Source: Cyanophora paradoxa
Taxonomy: Eukaryota > Glaucocystophyceae > Cyanophorales > Cyanophoraceae
Direction: 5' to 3'
Assembly: GCA_004431415.1 (NCBI GenBank)
Contig: QPMI01000237.1
Location: forward strand, 1-64,000
DNA length: 64,000 nucleotides
Below the pieces are notes generated by a model. It saw only the letters and a list, made by a program, of their open reading frames with translations, was not told where the DNA came from and did not search any database. The position numbers and the translations under genes were made by a program. Positions 21,218 through 31,385 of this stretch are shown piece by piece (positions within the stretch are counted from its first letter, which is position 1; every line of letters begins with the position of its first letter).

Positions 21218-23278
21218 TCAGGGGGCGGGGGGCGAGGGGGAGCGGGCGCTGCGGATCTCGCGGTGCCGCCGCGCGACGAAGGCCACCACGTCGCCGGCCG
21301 CCCGCCCGCCCTGCCCGCGCCCCAGCTCGAGGCGGCGGCGGGCGGGCCGGGGCCGGGGCGCACCTCATCGTCTGAGTCGGAGTCGGAGTCGGGGCGCCCG
21401 TCGGCCGCCTCGGCGACCATCGCCGCCGCCACCTGCCCCGCGTCAAGCCGCGCCTGGCCGGCGGGGGGGCGGGCGGGCGCGGGAGGGACCTCGGCGAAGA
21501 CGTCCCGCACGTCGGGGAGCGAGGGCGGGTCGTACACCGTCCCCGCCCCGACCCTCGCCTTCCCCGCCTCCCACCGCTCGAACCAGCGCCCTGCGCCCCC
21601 TCAGCGCCCCGAAGCATCCCCGGCCAGCCGGGGGGCGGGCGGGCGGGCGGGGGCGGCGGACCGTGGATGCCGCGCAGCAGCTCGAGGATCTCGGGCAGGG
21701 CCGTCCCCATCTGCCCCCGCCCCGCCCCGCGTCGGCCGCCGGCCCCCGGGGCGGGGCGGGGCGGGGCGGGGCGGGGCGGACGGAGTGGCCGGTGAAGGGG
21801 GGGATGACGACGATGTTGGCGCGCTGGGCGGTGTTCCACCAGCGCGCGTTGTCGTCGACCACGAGCGGCAGGCGCGGCCCGTCGAGGTCGGCGCTGAACG
21901 AGAAGATCGCCCGCAGGTCCTTCGCCTGCGCCAGCCCGCACCGGTGCAGCTCGTGCACCGACAGGATCGTCTCCGTCGGCAGCACGCTCCCCCAGTCCAC
22001 TGCGCCCCGGCTCGCCCCGGGCGGGGGCGGAGGGGGCGGGGCGGGGGAGGGCGCTGCACCGTCGGGGTAGAGGCCGGCCATGTGCTCCTGCAGGCCGGCG
22101 ATCGCCGCGTGCGCGTACCTGCCCCGCCCTCCTCGTCGGCCCCCGGCCGCGGCGGCGGGGCCGGAGGCGGGGCGGACCCCTTGGCGCCGGCGGTGCAGAT
22201 GGAGAGTCGGAAGAGGGTCGCCGCCTCGCTGCGCCGGCGTCGCGCCCGGGGCTGGGGCGGGGCGGGGGCGGGGGCGGGGCGGCGCACCGGAGGAACTGGG
22301 GGACGAACGGTCGCACCCGCACGTCGTAGTTCATGGAGGGGATGGAGTAGTGGGCGGGGGGCCGATCGGCGGCGCCGGCGGCGTCGGCGGCGACGGTGTC
22401 GATGAGCGTCTGGTCGAGGTCCAGCACCAGAGGCAGCTTCCTCGCCTCCAGCAGCTGCCGGCCCCGGCCCCGCCTCGGCCCCCGGCGTGCGCGCGGGCGG
22501 GCGGGCGGCGCGGGGCACTGCGGCACCGATCGGATGTCGTCGCGCATGAGGCCGACCGCCCAGCGGCGGAACTCGCCCCGCGCCGTCACGTACCCCCTGC
22601 CCGGCGTGAGGGGCGGGGCGGGGCGGGGCGGGGCGGGCGGGGGCACCAGAGCTGCTTCTGGGAGTTCATGGGGAGGAGGCAGAGGTCGAGGTCGCCGAGC
22701 TCGACGACGAAGAACTGCGTGCGCAGCGACCAGCCCAGCAGCACCGTCCAGTTCCGGTACTCCGGGCCCCTCTCCACGTCGAACACGAACGCCGGGCTCC
22801 GCCCCGCGAAGAACTGCCTCCCCGCGTCACCTCGGGGCGCCGAGGCTCGGGCCGCTAAGGCGCGTACCTTGTTGAGGGGCCCGGAGAGCATCGCGTCCTG
22901 CTTCCTGATGTAGAGGTTGGCGGGGAGCACGATGCCGGCCGCCGGGGGCGCCAGCCGGACGGTCCCCAGCAGCGGCGAATCAAAGACGCGATCGACGGTC
23001 AGGCCGTCCTCGACGACGACGAAGATAGAGGGCGCCCACGTCGTCGAGAGCAGGTTCCCCCTCTCCGGCTCGCCCCAAACCATCGACGCCAGGCGCAGCT
23101 TCTGCGGGGGCGACTTGGCGGTCTCTTTCTCCGCGGAAGCGATGTCGATGTCGTTCAGCTCCAGCGACGCCAGCACTCTTCTCGGGGAGCTGGTCGGGCT
23201 GCGCGGCGGCAACCCGGCGGACCAGCGGCGCCCCGCGTTCTCCCCCTCATCGATAGCGAGCGCGCCGTCGTTGGGCAT
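21218..23278 (-). CDS. FCP1/NIF-type CTD phosphatase-like protein
   Basis: ATG 23278 (MPNDGALAIDEGENAGR) to a stop at 21218. The N-terminal region is a separate domain (LRLASMVWGEPERGNLLSTT, APSIFVVVEDGLTVDRVFDS, VLLGWSLRTQFFVVELGDLD) that I do not recognise. The catalytic FCP1-homology region starts at LPLVLDLDQTLIDT, which contains the DxDxT nucleophile motif. It continues SIPSMNYDVRVRPFVPQFLR, LSICTAGAKG, VLPTETILSVHELHRCGLAQ and LPLVVDDNARWWNTAQRANI, the second acidic pair. Then come FTGHSVR, LPEILELLRGIHG and RWFERWEAGKARVG. The Asp/Ser-rich DSDSDSDDE precedes the last exon (DVVAFVARRHREIRSARSPS). Family members dephosphorylate Ser residues of the RNA polymerase II CTD. No BRCT domain was seen, unlike classical FCP1, so this may be a lineage-specific relative. 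Confidence 0.78.
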
Positions 23279-24020
23279 GATGCCTTGTGACTGCGGATCT
23301 CAAATCTGCTGCGAAACTAACTGCGGCTCGCGAAGCTGCGGCTGAACGGCCTGCGAACCTGGTTTTCAGGCAGATGGCTCGGCGGTCTGCGGGCAAGAGC
23401 GAGAGCGAGATAAGATAATAATCTAAGTCACGTAAAGCGCGAAAGCGCTGAGGTCTTTGCGCCCGATCGATGTCGGCGCGCGGCGCGGTAACTCCCAAAC
23501 GTCGCAAGTTGATGCCGAGTGCGGGTGTAGCCCTCTTCGATCTATTCCCCCCTTCTCGTCTCATTTGAGCCAGTGACCTCTGGGGCGGCGATGGACGGTA
23601 TCGCGCAGGAGCTGACGTGCCCGATATGGTCCGCTCGCTGCCTTGGCGACGTAGGCCTTGCCAGCTGACGCCGTTCCTCCAGCCTTGAGGTCATGAACGA
23701 CCCACGAATATTGCAATGCCAACACTCAGGTTCGTTCTCGCGTCGCTTTTCGCTAGCGCCCAGCCCGGAGGTGCTCATCTCGCCGCAGCCTGCAGCGGAT
23801 GTCTGCAGCGCATCGCGCAGGCGAACAGCGTAAACTGTCCAATGCAAGCACGACCCCTCGCCGCGCTCGGCGCCCGGCTGACTCGGAGCCGTTCAGCTGT
23901 CGGCGGGTGACGCCCGGCGCGCCAGCCGCACTCCCCTCAAACAGGCCCGCCGCCACATGCCCACCCGAATCTTCTCTGAGCGCTCACTGAGCGCTCAGGC
24001 AGCTGAAGGCGGTGTGCGAT
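23279..24020. promoter_or_regulatory. Divergent intergenic region
   Basis: 742 bp between the ATGs of the FCP1-like gene (-) and the penta-EF-hand gene (+). Short open frames on both strands lack recognisable domains. The right end (about 23975-24003) may be an intron acceptor if the PEF gene has a further 5' exon. Confidence 0.4.
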
Positions 24021-24920
24021 ATGCTGCGGAGCGGGGGCGCGAAGCCGCAGGCCCCGCAGCCGCCGCCGCAGCAGGCGCAGTTCCCGGCGGCGTGGGGCCC
24101 GCAGTACGCGACGGCGTCGGCGCCGCCGGCGACAGCGCCACCGGCCGGCCACGCGGCCGCGCACAGGCCGGCGCAGCCGCCGCCGGCGGCGCCCGGGGCG
24201 CCCTCGGGGCGGACGGACCTGGAGGCGCGCGGGGCATTGGGGGCCGCGGGGCGGGGCGGGGGCGGAGGCTCCCGGCTGATGCGGCGCAGGTGATCTTCGA
24301 CCTGGTGGACGAGGACCGGGACGGGCGCATCAACGAGGCCGTGAGCGCCCCGCCGGGGAGGCGCGGCGGGGCCGGCGCCGCCCCTGACGCCCCGCCCCAG
24401 GAGCTCCGCAGCGCGCTGCTCAACGACGACAACACGCCCTTCGACATGGCCACCATCCGAACGCGCGCGCCGCCCGGCCGGCCCGGCCCCGGGCGCCGCC
24501 GGTCGGGGAGGGCGACGTGGCGCGCAGGCTCTTCTCGATCGTGGACACGGACCGGAACCGCCTGATCGACCGCAACGAGTTCATCGCTCTCTACCAGCTC
24601 CTCCAGTCCTGGCGCGCCGTCTTCGAGCAGTCCGACCGCGACAGGCCCGCCCGCCCCCGGCCCCGCCCCGCCCGCCGCGCGGCTGATCGTGAGGGCGGGC
24701 GGCGCGCGGGGCGGGCAGGAGCGGGACGATCGACGAGCAGGAGCTGTGGAACGCGCTGTGCAGCCTGGGGTTCCGGCTGGACGGGCGGGCGTTCGGGGAG
24801 CTGCGGGGGCGCTACTGCCGGGGGGGCGTCCTCAAGCTCGACGCCTTCCTGCAGTGCTGCATACAGCTCCGCACCCAGCAGCAGCAGGGGCCCCAGGGCC
24901 ACGCCAGCTCCTGGTGGTAG
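24021..24920 (+). CDS. Penta-EF-hand (ALG-2/sorcin type) protein, short C-terminus
   Basis: The N-terminus is Pro/Gln/Ala-rich (GGAKPQAPQPPPQQAQFPAA), as is usual for PEF proteins. EF1 is FDLVDEDRDGRINEAELRSA, with LLNDDNTPFDMATI completing the typical EF1-EF2 linker. EF2 is LFSIVDTDRNRLIDRNEF, followed by IALYQLLQSWRAVFEQ. EF3 is SDRDRSGTIDEQELWNALCS, followed by LGFRLDGRAF, which matches the PEF helix after EF3. EF4 is degenerate (GVLKLDAFLQCCIQLRTQQQ). The protein stops at 24920 after ASSWW, before the region where EF5, the dimerisation hand, normally lies. Family members bridge calcium signals to ESCRT, COPII or membrane repair. One intron in the EF1-EF2 linker has poorly defined ends. 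Start chosen at the first ATG of the Pro-rich exon. Confidence 0.82.
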
Positions 24921-24998
24921 CCCAGTGCACCATTCCCCGTGTCCATCGGCCACGCAGGGGGGCGGGGCGGGGCGGGGCGGGGCGGGGCGGGGCGGGGG

Positions 24999-26973
24999 TC
25001 ACTGCGGGGGCAGGGGCCCGGCGGCGAGGACGGCGGCGAGGGCGGCCGCGCCGAGGACGAGGGCGGCGGCAACGGTCGCCGCGAGGGCGCCGGCCTCCCG
25101 CTGCGCCGCCTCACCCCCGCTGTTCGCTGCCCGAGGCGTCAGCCTCGGCTCTCGGGGCGGGGCGCGGCACGGCGGGCCTCGCTCGAAGATGCCGGCGAGC
25201 TGCTCGCGCTCCGGCCGGTCGGCCTGCACCGAGAGCAGGCGGTAGCTGCGGGGGGGTCGGGGCCCGGGGGGGCCCGGGGGCGGGGGCGGGGGGGCACCGC
25301 TCGGCGCCTTCGTCCTTGCTGAAGACCTCCCAGGCGGAGGGGTACTTGCGGTAGAGGGCGCCCCGGATGGGGTAGTCCGTCCCCGACACGTCTGCCCCCC
25401 CGCGCTCAGGGGGGCTTGGGGGCGCGGGGCGGGGCGGGCGCGCACAGAGAAGGCGGAAGTAGTAGGAGTAGTCGAAGGTGGCGAGGAAGGCGAGGCGCTC
25501 GGCCCGCCCCTGCACCCCCATGATCCCCTCGTAGCCTGCCCCCCGCGCCCCCGCTGAGCCGCCAGCGCCGGCCGCCGCCGCGCCGGCCGCCGTGGCACGC
25601 ACTCGGCACGTCGGCGAGGCGCGGGTTCTGCGGGGGTCGCGCGGCGCCTCGGGCCGGGGCAGCGCGCGGGGCGGGCGGCGGGCGCACGAGCATGATGAAG
25701 GGCCGCTCGCCAGCGCTGCGGCGCGGCCCAGGTCACGAGCGCCGGGGCCGGGGCGGGGCGGGGCGGGGGCGGACGCGGCGGCCATGGCGCGGACGTCGTC
25801 GATGACCGCCTGCCCGATCGTGTTCGTCTGCGCCCGCCTCAGCCGCCCCGCCCCGCGCCCCGCCCGGCCCGGCGGCCCGCGCGCGCCGGCGAAATCAGCA
25901 GGAAGATCTCGTCCTCCTCCTCCACCGACGCCGCCCCGATCCCTGCCGCCCCGTCGCCGGACGGGCGCGGGGGCGCGGTGCAGGGCCGGCGGGTCGTCCT
26001 CACCGGAGATGCGGACGTTCTCGAGGCTGGAGCTGTGCGTGCCGTCCTCGAGGGACACGCGCTGCCGCCGCGTGAGGGCGCCGGCGGCGGCGGAGGCGGC
26101 GCGTGGGGCGGCTCGCACGAGGTCCCCCTCGAGGGCGCGCCGGATGCCGGCAACTGCCGCCCCGCCGCATCAGCCGCCGGCGGCCGGCCCGGGGCGGCGC
26201 GGCGCACCGGAAAGGGGCATCCCGCCAAACTGCTGCCCCTGCCCCTGGATGCAGACCTGCCGCGCCGCATCGGGCGGGGCGGGGCTGGGGCGCGGGGCGC
26301 GGGGGGGCGGGCCTTGACGCGCTTGCCCTGGCCTGCGAGGCTGAGGACGAGCTCCCAGGCGACCTGCAGCACCGAGCGCAGGCGGTACACGTCCACCGAC
26401 GGGTCCAGCTGCCGGCCCCTCAGCCCCCGCCCCGCCCCCGCCCCGCCCCCTGCCGCATCACCTCCGGGATCTGGACGAAGACGGTCATGCGCTTCATCCC
26501 CGAGTCCACCGCCTCAACCGTCGCCTCCGCCGCCTCCGCCGCGAACCTGCCCCGCACGATGAGAGGCCGCCGCTCTACACGGCCTACGCCTCGCCAGCGC
26601 TAGCTGACCACTCCACCGCCCTCGGGTCCAGCGGCGATGACAGCAGAGAAGGCGGGAAGCTCTTGTCGACGGGCGGCGGAGTCGCCTCGAGCTCGGCAGC
26701 GTCCGATGTCCCCGCCTCGGAATTCGCGCCGGCGTCGCATCTCACGACTGAGCGAGGGATGCGCGCGCTGCTGCGGGCGGTAAAGCGGATCCGATTCATG
26801 GATGCGCCGACGAACGAGCTGCGCCGGGCCTTGGCAGCCAGCCGTGCGCGCGTCTCGGCATTATTGCTGCCCGACGCCGCGCCGGCGGCGCAAGCGAGCG
26901 AGCTGGTCGAAATCGACGCTCTCAGCTGCACATGCACTGGCGCTGCCGCCGGAGCGGTGAACGCCCCTTCCAT
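24999..26973 (-). CDS. DUF1995 (LPA3-like) plastid protein with C-terminal membrane helix
   Basis: ATG 26973 to stop 24999. Exon 1 encodes a Ser/Ala/Arg-rich leader (ARSSARIPRSVVRCDAG) and FPPSLLSSPLDPRAVEW. Core exons follow: VDSGMKRMTVFVQIPEVMRQ, VDVYRLRSVLQVAWELVLSL, CIQGQGQQFGGMPLS, VSLEDGTHSSSLENVRISGE, EEDEIFLLISPA, AQTNTIGQAVIDDVRAMAAA, RPFIMLV, NPRLADVPSA, YEGIMGVQGRAERLAFLATF, DYSYYFRLL, SGTDYPIRGALYRKYPSAWE and VFSKDEGAE. The pattern of a D-E-x-F-L-L strand, NPRL, GVxGRAER and WEV is the DUF1995 signature seen in plastid proteins of plants and algae, including LPA3 (photosystem II accumulation). The last exon adds a hydrophobic helix (LAATVAAALVLGAAALAAV), absent from most family members I recall. 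Intron 1 is only about 41 nt. No clear ER signal peptide precedes the leader, so targeting is unproven. Confidence 0.82.
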
Positions 26974-27029
26974 GTTCGTTTGTGGTGCTCGGCGGAGTCG
27001 ATGTTCGTTTGTGGCGCTCGGCGGAGTCG
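26972..27029. repeat. 29-bp direct tandem repeat overlapping a start codon
   Basis: Two adjacent 29-bp copies (26972-27000 and 27001-27029) begin atgttcgtttgtgg and differ at one base. The left copy overlaps the ATG (minus strand, 26971-26973) of the DUF1995 gene, so the second copy lies in its 5' UTR or promoter. Confidence 0.8.
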
Positions 27030-27324
27030 AACCCTTTCATCTCAGCGGGCTAGCGCTGGATCCGACTCGCGATCGATATCGGCGATGATCATGATCCGGA
27101 CCGTGGGACTTCAAGCTTCGAATTCGAATTCGCCGAGTCGAATTCAGAATACCGTAGTACGATTCTTGAAGACAAAAATAAGCTACTTGGATAATAAACT
27201 ACCTGGAGACAATTGCAAGGCACTAGCTAGTAGTGGCAGCAAATCATGAATAACCGTTGAACGCTCGACAGCAGCTGACGTCGACTCGGCAAATTTTTAA
27301 GCCGGGGCGGGGTGATGCATATGG
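27030..27324. other. Intergenic between DUF1995 and eIF2B alpha genes
   Basis: AT-richer spacer upstream of the DUF1995 gene and downstream of the eIF2B alpha stop. It includes an aattcgaattcg palindromic patch near 27120. No gene is seen. Confidence 0.5.
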
Positions 27325-28899
27325 TCATTGGTAGAGCTTGATGAGCTCGTCGGAGACGGCGGAGGGGGTGAGGACGCCGAGGTCCGTGAAGAGGAGCGTG
27401 ATGAAGTTGGGCGGCGTGTAGTCCAGCGACGGGCCCTCCACCTGCCCCGCCCCACCCCCGGCGCCGCGCACCCGGGTCAGCGCCCCCCTGCGGCGCCTGC
27501 AGGCATGCGCAGGGCGGCGTGCTCTCGCCTTGATGGAGGGGTCCAGGCCCGGGTAGTCCGCCCGAATCGCCGACTCCTCCTCCGGAGGCTGCTGCAGGTC
27601 CGACTGCGCGGCCGTCGGCGAGGCGGCGCCTGGGGGGCGGGGGGCGGGGGCGGGCGGGGGACCTGGCCGAGGGGGAAGAGGCGGGCGAACTTGTAGGACT
27701 CGGCGGCGACGTAGAAGGGCTTCTTGAAGGCGTGCGCGATCATCGCGATCTGCAGCGTGCCCACCTGCGCCCCGCCGCCCCGCGCCGCGTCAGGGGGCCG
27801 GGGCCGGGGGCGAGGGCGGGGACCGGGGGCGGGGCGGGCCTTGTTGATGACGCCGCCGTTCTCGACGACGCCCTCGGCGCCGACGATGACGCAGTCGATC
27901 TTGTTCATGAAGTAGGCCACCGCCGCGTCCGGCACCACGTTCACCGGCACCCCCGCCCGAGCCAGCCGCTCCGCCGTCTCCTGCCTGCCCGCCCCTCAGC
28001 GCACCCCACCGGGGAGGACGGGCGAGCGCCCGCCGAGGGGGCACCCGCGGGGGTACGGCCTCGTCTCCGTGACGTAGACGCTGAACTGCTTGTTGTGCTG
28101 CGCGGCGTTGAGGAGCGTCGCGATGACCACGCGCGAGTAGCCGTGCGTGAGAATGACCTGCGGCGCCGGCGGTGGGCGGCGGGCGGGGCGGGGCCGGCGG
28201 GGGCGGGGGCGGGCGGCTCACGGCGCCCTCGCGGATGAAGCGGTCGCCGAGCTCCGCTATCCTGCTCCGGCTCCGCAGCGAGAGGTCCGCGAACTTCTCC
28301 CCCCGCTCGATCAGCTTCCCCTTGCACTCCTGGAAGTCCTGCGCGCACCACCCCGTCCTCGTCAGCGCCCCCGCGCCTCAGAGGACTCCGATGCCCCACA
28401 GCGCCGGCCCAGCAGGCCGCGCCTACGGCGGCGGCGCCCCTCTCGCGCCCGGCGGGCGCTCCGACCGCTAGGCATCCACAGCTAGAGCCGGCTGCTATAC
28501 GACGAGCACCGCGGGGGGCCATGCGAACCGGAGCGTTGAGTGTCGTGCGCGTAATGTACTTGCTGAAGAGCTCCGTCGCTGCCGCGAGCGATATCGAGTA
28601 TTTGCAGCGGTCGCCGAGGACCTTGCTGGCGATGGAGAGGTCCTGGTTCAGGCCGTGCAGGGTGCTCGCTGCGAGGCAGCCGCATGAGTCGCGAGCCCGC
28701 GCACCCCGGCCGCGCGGCGCTCTCCTTCTGTCGCGAGCGTGAGCGCTTTGGGGCGCGCACCGGTGCTCTTCTTGATGGCGAGCGTGAGCGCTTTGATCGC
28801 AGCGACCGCCGCCGCGCAGTCCGGATCGCGGATGTTGTGTTCGTACTCTTCAATGAGGAACGCCCATGTGCCCGCGTCGCTCGAGCTCGCGCCGGGCAT
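27325..28899 (-). CDS. EIF2B1: Translation initiation factor eIF2B subunit alpha
   Basis: ATG 28899 ([20 protein letters not shown]) to stop 27325. The N-terminal helices carry [20 protein letters not shown], the alpha-subunit signature. Then [40 protein letters not shown] and [16 protein letters not shown]. The Rossmann-like half reads [84 protein letters not shown] and FARLFPLGQ. The end is [20 protein letters not shown] then [13 protein letters not shown]. This is co-linear with eukaryotic eIF2B alpha, about 300 residues. It is the regulatory subunit of the guanine-nucleotide exchange factor for eIF2, involved in sensing phosphorylated eIF2. It lies head-to-head with CDT2, 100 bp apart. 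The third intron is long (about 190 nt) and GC-rich. Confidence 0.95.
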
Positions 28900-28999
28900 C
28901 TTGCGTCGCCTCTTTTTTCTCCCTCCCGGGTACAGTGCGAGAATTTGAGCGCCTTTGGCGCCACCTCAAGCGTTGACAGCGGGCTGCCAGCAGCGAAGA
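28900..28999. promoter_or_regulatory. 100-bp bidirectional promoter of eIF2B alpha and CDT2
   Basis: Only 100 bp separate the two start codons. The segment contains a pyrimidine-rich stretch (tcttttttctccctcccggg) and the E2F-like site at 28956-28964. Both genes must share or abut control elements here. Confidence 0.65.
28956..28964 (+). promoter_or_regulatory. E2F/DP-like binding site TTTGGCGCC
   Basis: The sequence tttggcgcc matches the E2F consensus TTTSSCGC and lies 36 bp upstream of the CDT2 ATG. CDT2 is a replication-licensing control gene, and E2F control of such genes is common in plants, algae and animals. A 9-mer match can occur by chance in GC-rich DNA, so function is inferred. 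Confidence 0.5.
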
Positions 29000-30678
29000 A
29001 TGGGCGTCTACAGCGGGCTGCGGGCCCGGGAGCTTGGCGGGAGACCACCGCGCGCGCTCGACCCACAGCTGGCTTTTGAGAGCGGGTCGCATGACGAAGT
29101 AACGCTGGATGCGCCGCCGTTCTGTTGCGCGTGGTCCTCGCCGGCGAACGAGGCGAGCGCGCACATGCGCCTTGCCGCCTCGGGCGAAGACGGCCGCATA
29201 ACGTGCGCGTACCGCCCCGCACGCGCTCGGCATCGTCACTCGCGCCCATGTACGCGGCCTGCGCAGCATCGTCAACCCCTTCCGGCGCGCCCGCGGCTCC
29301 GGTGAGCTGTTCTCGAAGCGAACGGTGCCGCGCCTCACCGCCGGGGCGCCGCAGGGCTGGAGCGCACGCAGTGGATCGGGCACGTGAATGCTGTCTTCGA
29401 CGTGGCGTGGTGCCACGGGTGCGCGCCGCCGCCCGCCCGTGTTGGCGGGAACTTCGCCTGAACTCGGAGCCCGCTCCCCAGGGGCAGCTCGGTGGCGAGC
29501 GCGTCGGCGGACCAGACGTGCCGGATCTGGAGCGCGGAGACGCAGCAGTCCACGGCGCTGCTCGCCGGTCACAAGGGCACTGTCAAAGTCATCCGCCCGT
29601 CTCCCTTCAACCCGCGTGCGTGCCCCGCCCTCGCGCACTCCGCCGGGCGCCCCGCCTGTGCCTGACGCCCGGGCGGGGGCAGACGTGTTCCTGACGGGGT
29701 GCCGGGACGGGTCGGCGTGCCTGTGGGACGTGCGGGCGTCCTGCACGGCGTCGCGGGGCGGGGAGCCGGCGCTGCGGCCCGTCCGCGCCCTCCACAACAT
29801 CCACGCCCGCCCCGCCGCCCCCGCGCTCTCACGGGCGCGCTCGGGGATCGTCCTCGAGCGCGAGCAGAAGCGGGCGCGGCTCTCGAGCTCGCCGGCCCCG
29901 GCCTCGGGCTCCAGGCGGGAGCCGCGGGCGGCGCGGCGGGGCCCGCCGGCGCAGGACGCGCAACAGAGCGTGACGGCCGCAGGTGCGGACGCCGCCGCCA
30001 GAGTTCCTGGACGAGGAGCACGCGCGCCCCGCCGGTGCCGACGCCGCCGCCAGAGTTCCTGGACGAGGAGCACATCGCCACGGGGGGCGCCGCCGACGGG
30101 TCCGCCCCCGCCCCCTCCCCGCCCGGCCCCGCGCCCTCCGACGCGCCGCCAGCGAGGTGAAGATCTTCGACCTGCGGAGCACGGCGGGGAAGACGCCGCC
30201 GCCGGCGCAGCGGCTCGCGCCGGCGCTGGCTTCGGGCTCGGGCGGGGCGGGGCGGAGCTACGGGGTGACGAGCCTGTCGGTGGACGGGGCGGGGGCGCTG
30301 CTGAGCGTGTCGGCGACGAACAGCCGGGTGTACGTGTACAGCACGGCGGCGCTGGGGGAGCCGCTGCGGGAGTGCGCGGGGCACGAGGCGCGCAACTTCT
30401 ACATCAAGGCCGCCCTCTCCCCCGACGGCCGCCACGTCCTCTCCGGCTCCTCCGACGGCGCCGCCTACCTCTGGAAGGCCCGCCCCCCGCGCCCGCCCCG
30501 CCCGCCGAAGCCGACGCGCGGGGCGGCAGGTGGCGGGCGGGGCGGGGGCGGGGGGCCGGCGGCGTACGAGCGGCACGCGGGGGAGGTCTCGGCGGTCGCC
30601 TGGGGCGCCCCGCTCCTCTTCGCCACCGCCGGCGGCGACGACTACCGCCTCCGCGTCTGGCACGCCGCCGCCGCCTAG
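29000..30678 (+). CDS. DTL: CDT2/DTL WD40 receptor of CRL4 ubiquitin ligase
   Basis: ATG 29000 (MGVYSGLRARELGGRPPRAL), stop 30678. WD40 units follow the order of human DTL/CDT2: PPFCCAWSSPANE with RLAASGEDGRITCAYR, WIGHVNAVFDVAWCH, SSVASASADQTCRIWSAETQ, LLAGHKGTVKVIRPSPFNP, VFLTGCRDGSACLWDVRASC, QQSVTAAEFLDEEHIATGG, EVKIFDLRST, YGVTSLSVDGAGALLSVSAT, NSRVYVYSTA, ARNFYIKAALSPDGRHVLSG, SSDGAAYLWK and HAGEVSAVAW. The FYIKAALSPDGRHVLSGSSD block is close to the family hallmark. The WDVR sequence is a DDB1-binding WDxR box. CDT2 directs CRL4 to PCNA-bound CDT1 and other targets in S phase. The protein ends soon after the propeller (RVWHAAAA) and lacks the long C-terminal tail with a PIP box of animal CDT2. 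An intron carries a 52-bp duplication (29988-30073). Confidence 0.88.
29988..30073 (+). repeat. 52-bp-period tandem duplication across a 3' splice site in CDT2
   Basis: Two identical 34-bp segments (29988-30021 and 30040-30073) each comprise gacgccgccgccag followed by agttcctggacgaggagcac. The second copy supplies the functional acceptor at 30053 and the start of the next exon. The first, inside the intron starting at 29983, duplicates both acceptor and exon start. Because 52 is not a multiple of 3, use of the upstream acceptor would shift the frame. Confidence 0.85.
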
Positions 30679-31385
30679 CCCTGCCCCCGCCCCGCCCCGC
30701 CCCGCCCCTCTGCCGGAGAGCACCCCGCCCGGCGGCTCGCCCCTGCTCGCGGCCCCTCGTTCACGGGGCCGGAGCAGCACGCCCGGCAGCTCAGCGGCTG
30801 CCGCTGCCTGGACTTCGACGGACCTGAAGGAACAGAAGAACTCTGCTCGGATATTCTCGGCCACCGGCCCTTTAATTTCGGAAGCCTTGAAGGGGAGTGT
30901 GGAAGGCGGGGCCCAGGGCTGGCGGGGCGCCGGTTGCCGCAGTGCGCTCGAGGTGGCAAGAACTCTAGCCTCGTAAGCCTAGTAAGCCTAAGAAGCCGAA
31001 GGCCGCAGGGGCCCCGGGGACCTCAAGCCGCTGAGCTTCAACATGATCAGGATCTCGAATCTTCAAGGCTTGAATGATCCGCGTGATGATCCGATGGTCA
31101 TGATCAGCAAGCCTTGAAAGCCCTGAGCTTAAAGCTTGAGGCTTAACCCTTTCAACCCCGCGCCCGGGACTCCGGGGACCCTTTTGAAGATGATGGTCAT
31201 GGTACGTATCATTTCAAAAGTTTCGTCATCCGATGATCATGATTTCGTACCGTAGTACTATGATCCGATGATCACCGAGTAAATTAAAACCGTTGAACTT
31301 TCGGAACGCCGTGACGAGCCGCTGAGCCGATCGCGATGATCATGCCATCATGGCATGATGAGCCGCGCGCTGAGCCCTTAAGCTT
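30679..31385. other. Intergenic, repeat-rich
   Basis: After a GC-rich 3' flank of CDT2 (to about 30960) the sequence becomes AT-richer. It is full of short self-complementary motifs such as tgatcatg and ccgatgatcat, and of variants of aagccttgaaagc. The same motifs recur to the right of the CACTA element (33656-34140). No gene is seen. Confidence 0.6.

Noticed and set aside
24957-24995. Telomere-like or C9orf72-like G repeat
   Set aside because: GGGGC tracts occur in and beside many short introns and 3' flanks in the window. They are pentamers without telomeric periodicity and not expanded.
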